From the NCBI GenBank assembly GCA_026214975.1, contig CM047810.1, positions 90,202,560 through 90,266,559 on the forward strand: a stretch of DNA of 64,000 bases. Reading direction: 5' to 3'. Origin of the DNA: Gentiana macrophylla (lineage: Eukaryota; Streptophyta; Magnoliopsida; Gentianales; Gentianaceae). Position numbers and translations under genes: made by a program. A model generated the notes under the pieces. It did not search any database and had not been told where the DNA came from. It saw only the letters and a program-made list of their open reading frames with translations. Position 1 is the first letter of the stretch. Each line of letters starts with the position of its first letter. Positions 62,055-64,000 of this stretch are shown in pieces.

Positions 62055-62400
62055 AATCTACATCGTAGTTTGATGGGACTTGAATCCAGAATCTCTCGAA
62101 CCTAAGCTTCGGGTATATGCCAATGAGACATACATGCCCAATATGGGTATTTTCGTTCATATTACTATTAGTGTCAATATTCATCGGTCAAACACATAGT
62201 ATTAAAAGGGAGGTGTCTACCGACGGATGTCGGTCAGAATGGAAGGAGCTCTGATCGCTTAAACAAGAGATCTCGATTTTGAGCCCTTGCGGATGCAATA
62301 AACTTTATTTGGGGAGGTATTTCACCTTTGATGCCCAATAGTACCTCGAACGATTAGTCTAGACAACGATACCTTGCCGAAGAAGGGCAGGGGGGGGGAG
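62055..62400. other. Possible SINE/tRNA-like sequences (weak)
   Basis: The minus strand at 62065-62125 has TGGCATATACCC and GGATTCAAGTCCC, resembling Pol III A and B boxes. The plus strand at 62245-62300 has GATCGCTTAAACAAGAGATC and CGATTTTGAGCCC. Neither folds obviously into a tRNA, and no poly(A) tail or target duplication was found. Confidence 0.3.
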
Positions 62401-62472
62401 AGGTTGGTTGTGTGTCTAGTTCTAGGATAAATACCGCAAAGAACGTTTCTTACCGGAAGAATGGCCAAATAT

Positions 62473-62736
62473 TGTTGAATAATATATGTTTTAAGGTGAT
62501 TTATTTTATGTTTAATAATAAAGGGCAGAAAGGCAATATTCTGCCATAATTAGAGTTGCCGGCTGACCTAGGGTTTGGTAGCCATTCTAGGGTTATAGTG
62601 GCGGCTCCTGTAATTTAGGAGTTTGCTTGGAGAAAGGTTCTAGTCCTTTTTTGGTGTATTTAAGAGTGGCACTATTCAGAATGTAATCATCGTATTATCA
62701 ATAAAAATATTCCTTCTTTCCTGTTTTCTTTCTACA
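62473..62736 (+). repeat. 5' LTR of the right-edge Copia element (264 bp)
   Basis: It starts TGTTGAATAATATATG and ends TTTCTTTCTACA before the primer site. TATTTAAG at 62657-62664 is the likely TATA box. The start rests on the TG rule only. Confidence 0.7.
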
Positions 62737-62748
62737 TGGTATCTAAGC
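62737..62748 (+). promoter_or_regulatory. Primer binding site, initiator tRNA-Met (variant)
   Basis: TGGTATCTAAGC, two substitutions from TGGTATCAGAGC, directly after the LTR. Confidence 0.8.
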
Positions 62749-62773
62749 ATGGTTGCATGATCCTTCGGCAATC

Positions 62774-63735
62774 ATGAATTACAGGGCTGCCATGACTGGA
62801 GAGTTAAAAAACTCTGCTACATCAGCCGCCTCTTCGAGTATAATATCCGGATCAGCCATGACAAGTGCTAATCAACATGCTGGGAGTGATTCCACTCATA
62901 ATTCCTCAGCAGTATTGCTGACCGTTCAAAGGTTGAACGGGAAGAACTACTTAGAATGGTCTCAAACAGTAAAATTGGCCATTGACGGAAAAGGAAATCT
63001 AGGGTACATCACCGGAGAAGCAGTTAAGCCAGCCGAGGGTGACCCCAAATCAGAAACATGGAGATATGAGAACTCCATGCTAAGAGTCTGGCTCATAAAC
63101 TCAATGGAGCCCGCGATTGCCAGGCCTCACATGTTCTTACCAACAGCCAAAGACATGTGGAAGGCAGTGGAGGAGATGTATTCGGATTTGGAAAACACAT
63201 CTCAGATCTATGAGCTTAAAACCAAGTTGTGGCCCTACAAACAAGACAATCAGGATGTTACTTCATATTTATAACACCATGGTTAGTCTATGGCAGGAGC
63301 TGGACATGTCCTACAACATTTCTTGGGATTGTCCAGGAGATGGGGTTAAATTCCAGAAAAATGAGGAGAATGATCGGGTTTATGTCTTCCTGGTAGTTTT
63401 GAATCAAGAGTTGGATGAAGTGAGAGGAAGGATTCTGGGAAAGAACCCTCTTCCAAAACTTAATGAAGTCTTCTCCGAGGTAAGGAGGGAGGAGCTAAGG
63501 AAGAAAGTTATAAATAAAGGGACTGCTGCTGCTCCAATGATAGAGAATTCAGCCCTTGTGACTGTAAAATGAGAGGCTGATAAGAAGACTGGAAAACAGA
63601 AATTATAGTGTGATCATTGCAAAAAACAGGGGCACACCAGAGAAACGTGCTGGGGTATTCACGGGAAACCTGCGAATTAGAAGCTGAGGGGTGCTGCTGG
63701 GAATTCAGATAAGAGACAAGCCAACCAGGTGTCAT
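62774..63735 (+). pseudogene. Right-edge Copia element: gag
   Basis: The first sensible ATG is 62774 (MNYRAAMTGELKNSATSAAS). The gag domain follows: LTVQRLNGKNYLEWSQTVKL, LRVWLINSMEPAIARPHMFL, AKDMWKAVEEMYSDLENTSQ. One extra T near 63270 shifts the frame; it continues with YNTMVSLWQELDMSYNISWD to LDEVRGRILGKNPLP. A stop at 63570 precedes the intact CCHC knuckle CDHCKKQGHTRETC at about 63610-63651. Confidence 0.88.
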
Positions 63736-63889
63736 CTGATCAAGGGAAGAACTCTACTGGAAGGCTGCAACTCACTCGAACAGTTAGAAGACATCACTAA
63801 ACTCGTCCTTGCCCAGACAGCAAAATCAGCCCCTCCTACAGGTGAAACTTCATGTTCCCTAGTTGAGAAAGGTAGATTTCCATCTCTCT

Positions 63890-64000
63890 CTTTTTTGGGA
63901 ATTCATCAAACAGCCTCATGGGTCATTGACTCAGGGGCAACTGATCACATGTCTAGCTTCTCACACATTTTTTCTTCTTATCTTCCCTGTGCTGGTAATA
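63890..64000 (+). pseudogene. Right-edge Copia element: protease start
   Basis: SWVIDSGATDHMSSFSHIF keeps the DSGA active site. The frame runs off the window, so it is partial. It is out of frame with the gag segment as read here. Confidence 0.82.

Larger units (their letters stand above)
62473..64000 (+). mobile_element. Ty1/Copia element, 5' part, cut by window edge
   Basis: LTR 62473-62736, primer site, gag from 62774, CCHC knuckle and protease start, running off the right edge. Stops and a frameshift in gag show it is not autonomous. Confidence 0.85.

Overview
This is a nuclear window from a flowering plant, probably a eudicot. It holds one clearly intact host gene inside a dense bed of nested, mostly degenerate transposable elements. 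Evidence for a plant: a multi-exon cytosolic-type cysteine synthase gene with GT/AG introns; Athila-type Ty3/Gypsy and several Ty1/Copia elements with plant tRNA primer sites (tRNA-Asp, initiator tRNA-Met); a pogo/Emigrant-like transposon; Stowaway-like and hAT MITEs; and a Helitron-type terminus. I cannot name the species.

Layout. 1-7638: 5' part of an Athila-like element (minus strand), inserted into a BARE/Angela-like Copia element (7639-14359, minus). That element is itself inserted into the RNase H region of an older Copia element (14360-20077, minus), which also carries a solo LTR (15231-16823, target duplication ATGTA). 20078-21679: non-coding, with an AT/GT microsatellite and an LTR end. 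21680-29961: remains of a Copia 3' end with a ~2 kb LTR, split by a 5.1 kb non-coding LTR element (23808-28872, target duplication GTCAT). 30540-32345: LINE remnant split by a pogo-like transposon. 32947-36710: cysteine synthase, 10 coding exons on the minus strand, predicted 325 residues. 37970-39913: small GC-rich LTR (TRIM-like) element with an internal foldback. 39914-41200: second LINE fragment. 41429-45668: MITEs, a possible small secreted peptide ORF, a CACTA-like end with ACGTCA and telomere-like repeats, and a hAT MITE. 45811-47563: solo Athila-related LTR (minus). 47568-52423: complete but dead Copia element (plus). 52490-54050: Copia scraps. 54836-55107: MITE. 57980-61111: a 1.57 kb LTR-plus-Copia segment in two tandem copies. 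~61200-61977: Helitron-like tail. 62473-64000: 5' end of another Copia element (plus), cut by the window edge.

The only gene likely to serve the host is the cysteine synthase (last step of sulfur assimilation). The least explained pattern is shared by four Athila-related LTRs: each has two to four copies of a short GC-rich near-palindrome 17-116 bp upstream of its TATA box. The position is kept, but the motif sequence is completely different in each LTR.
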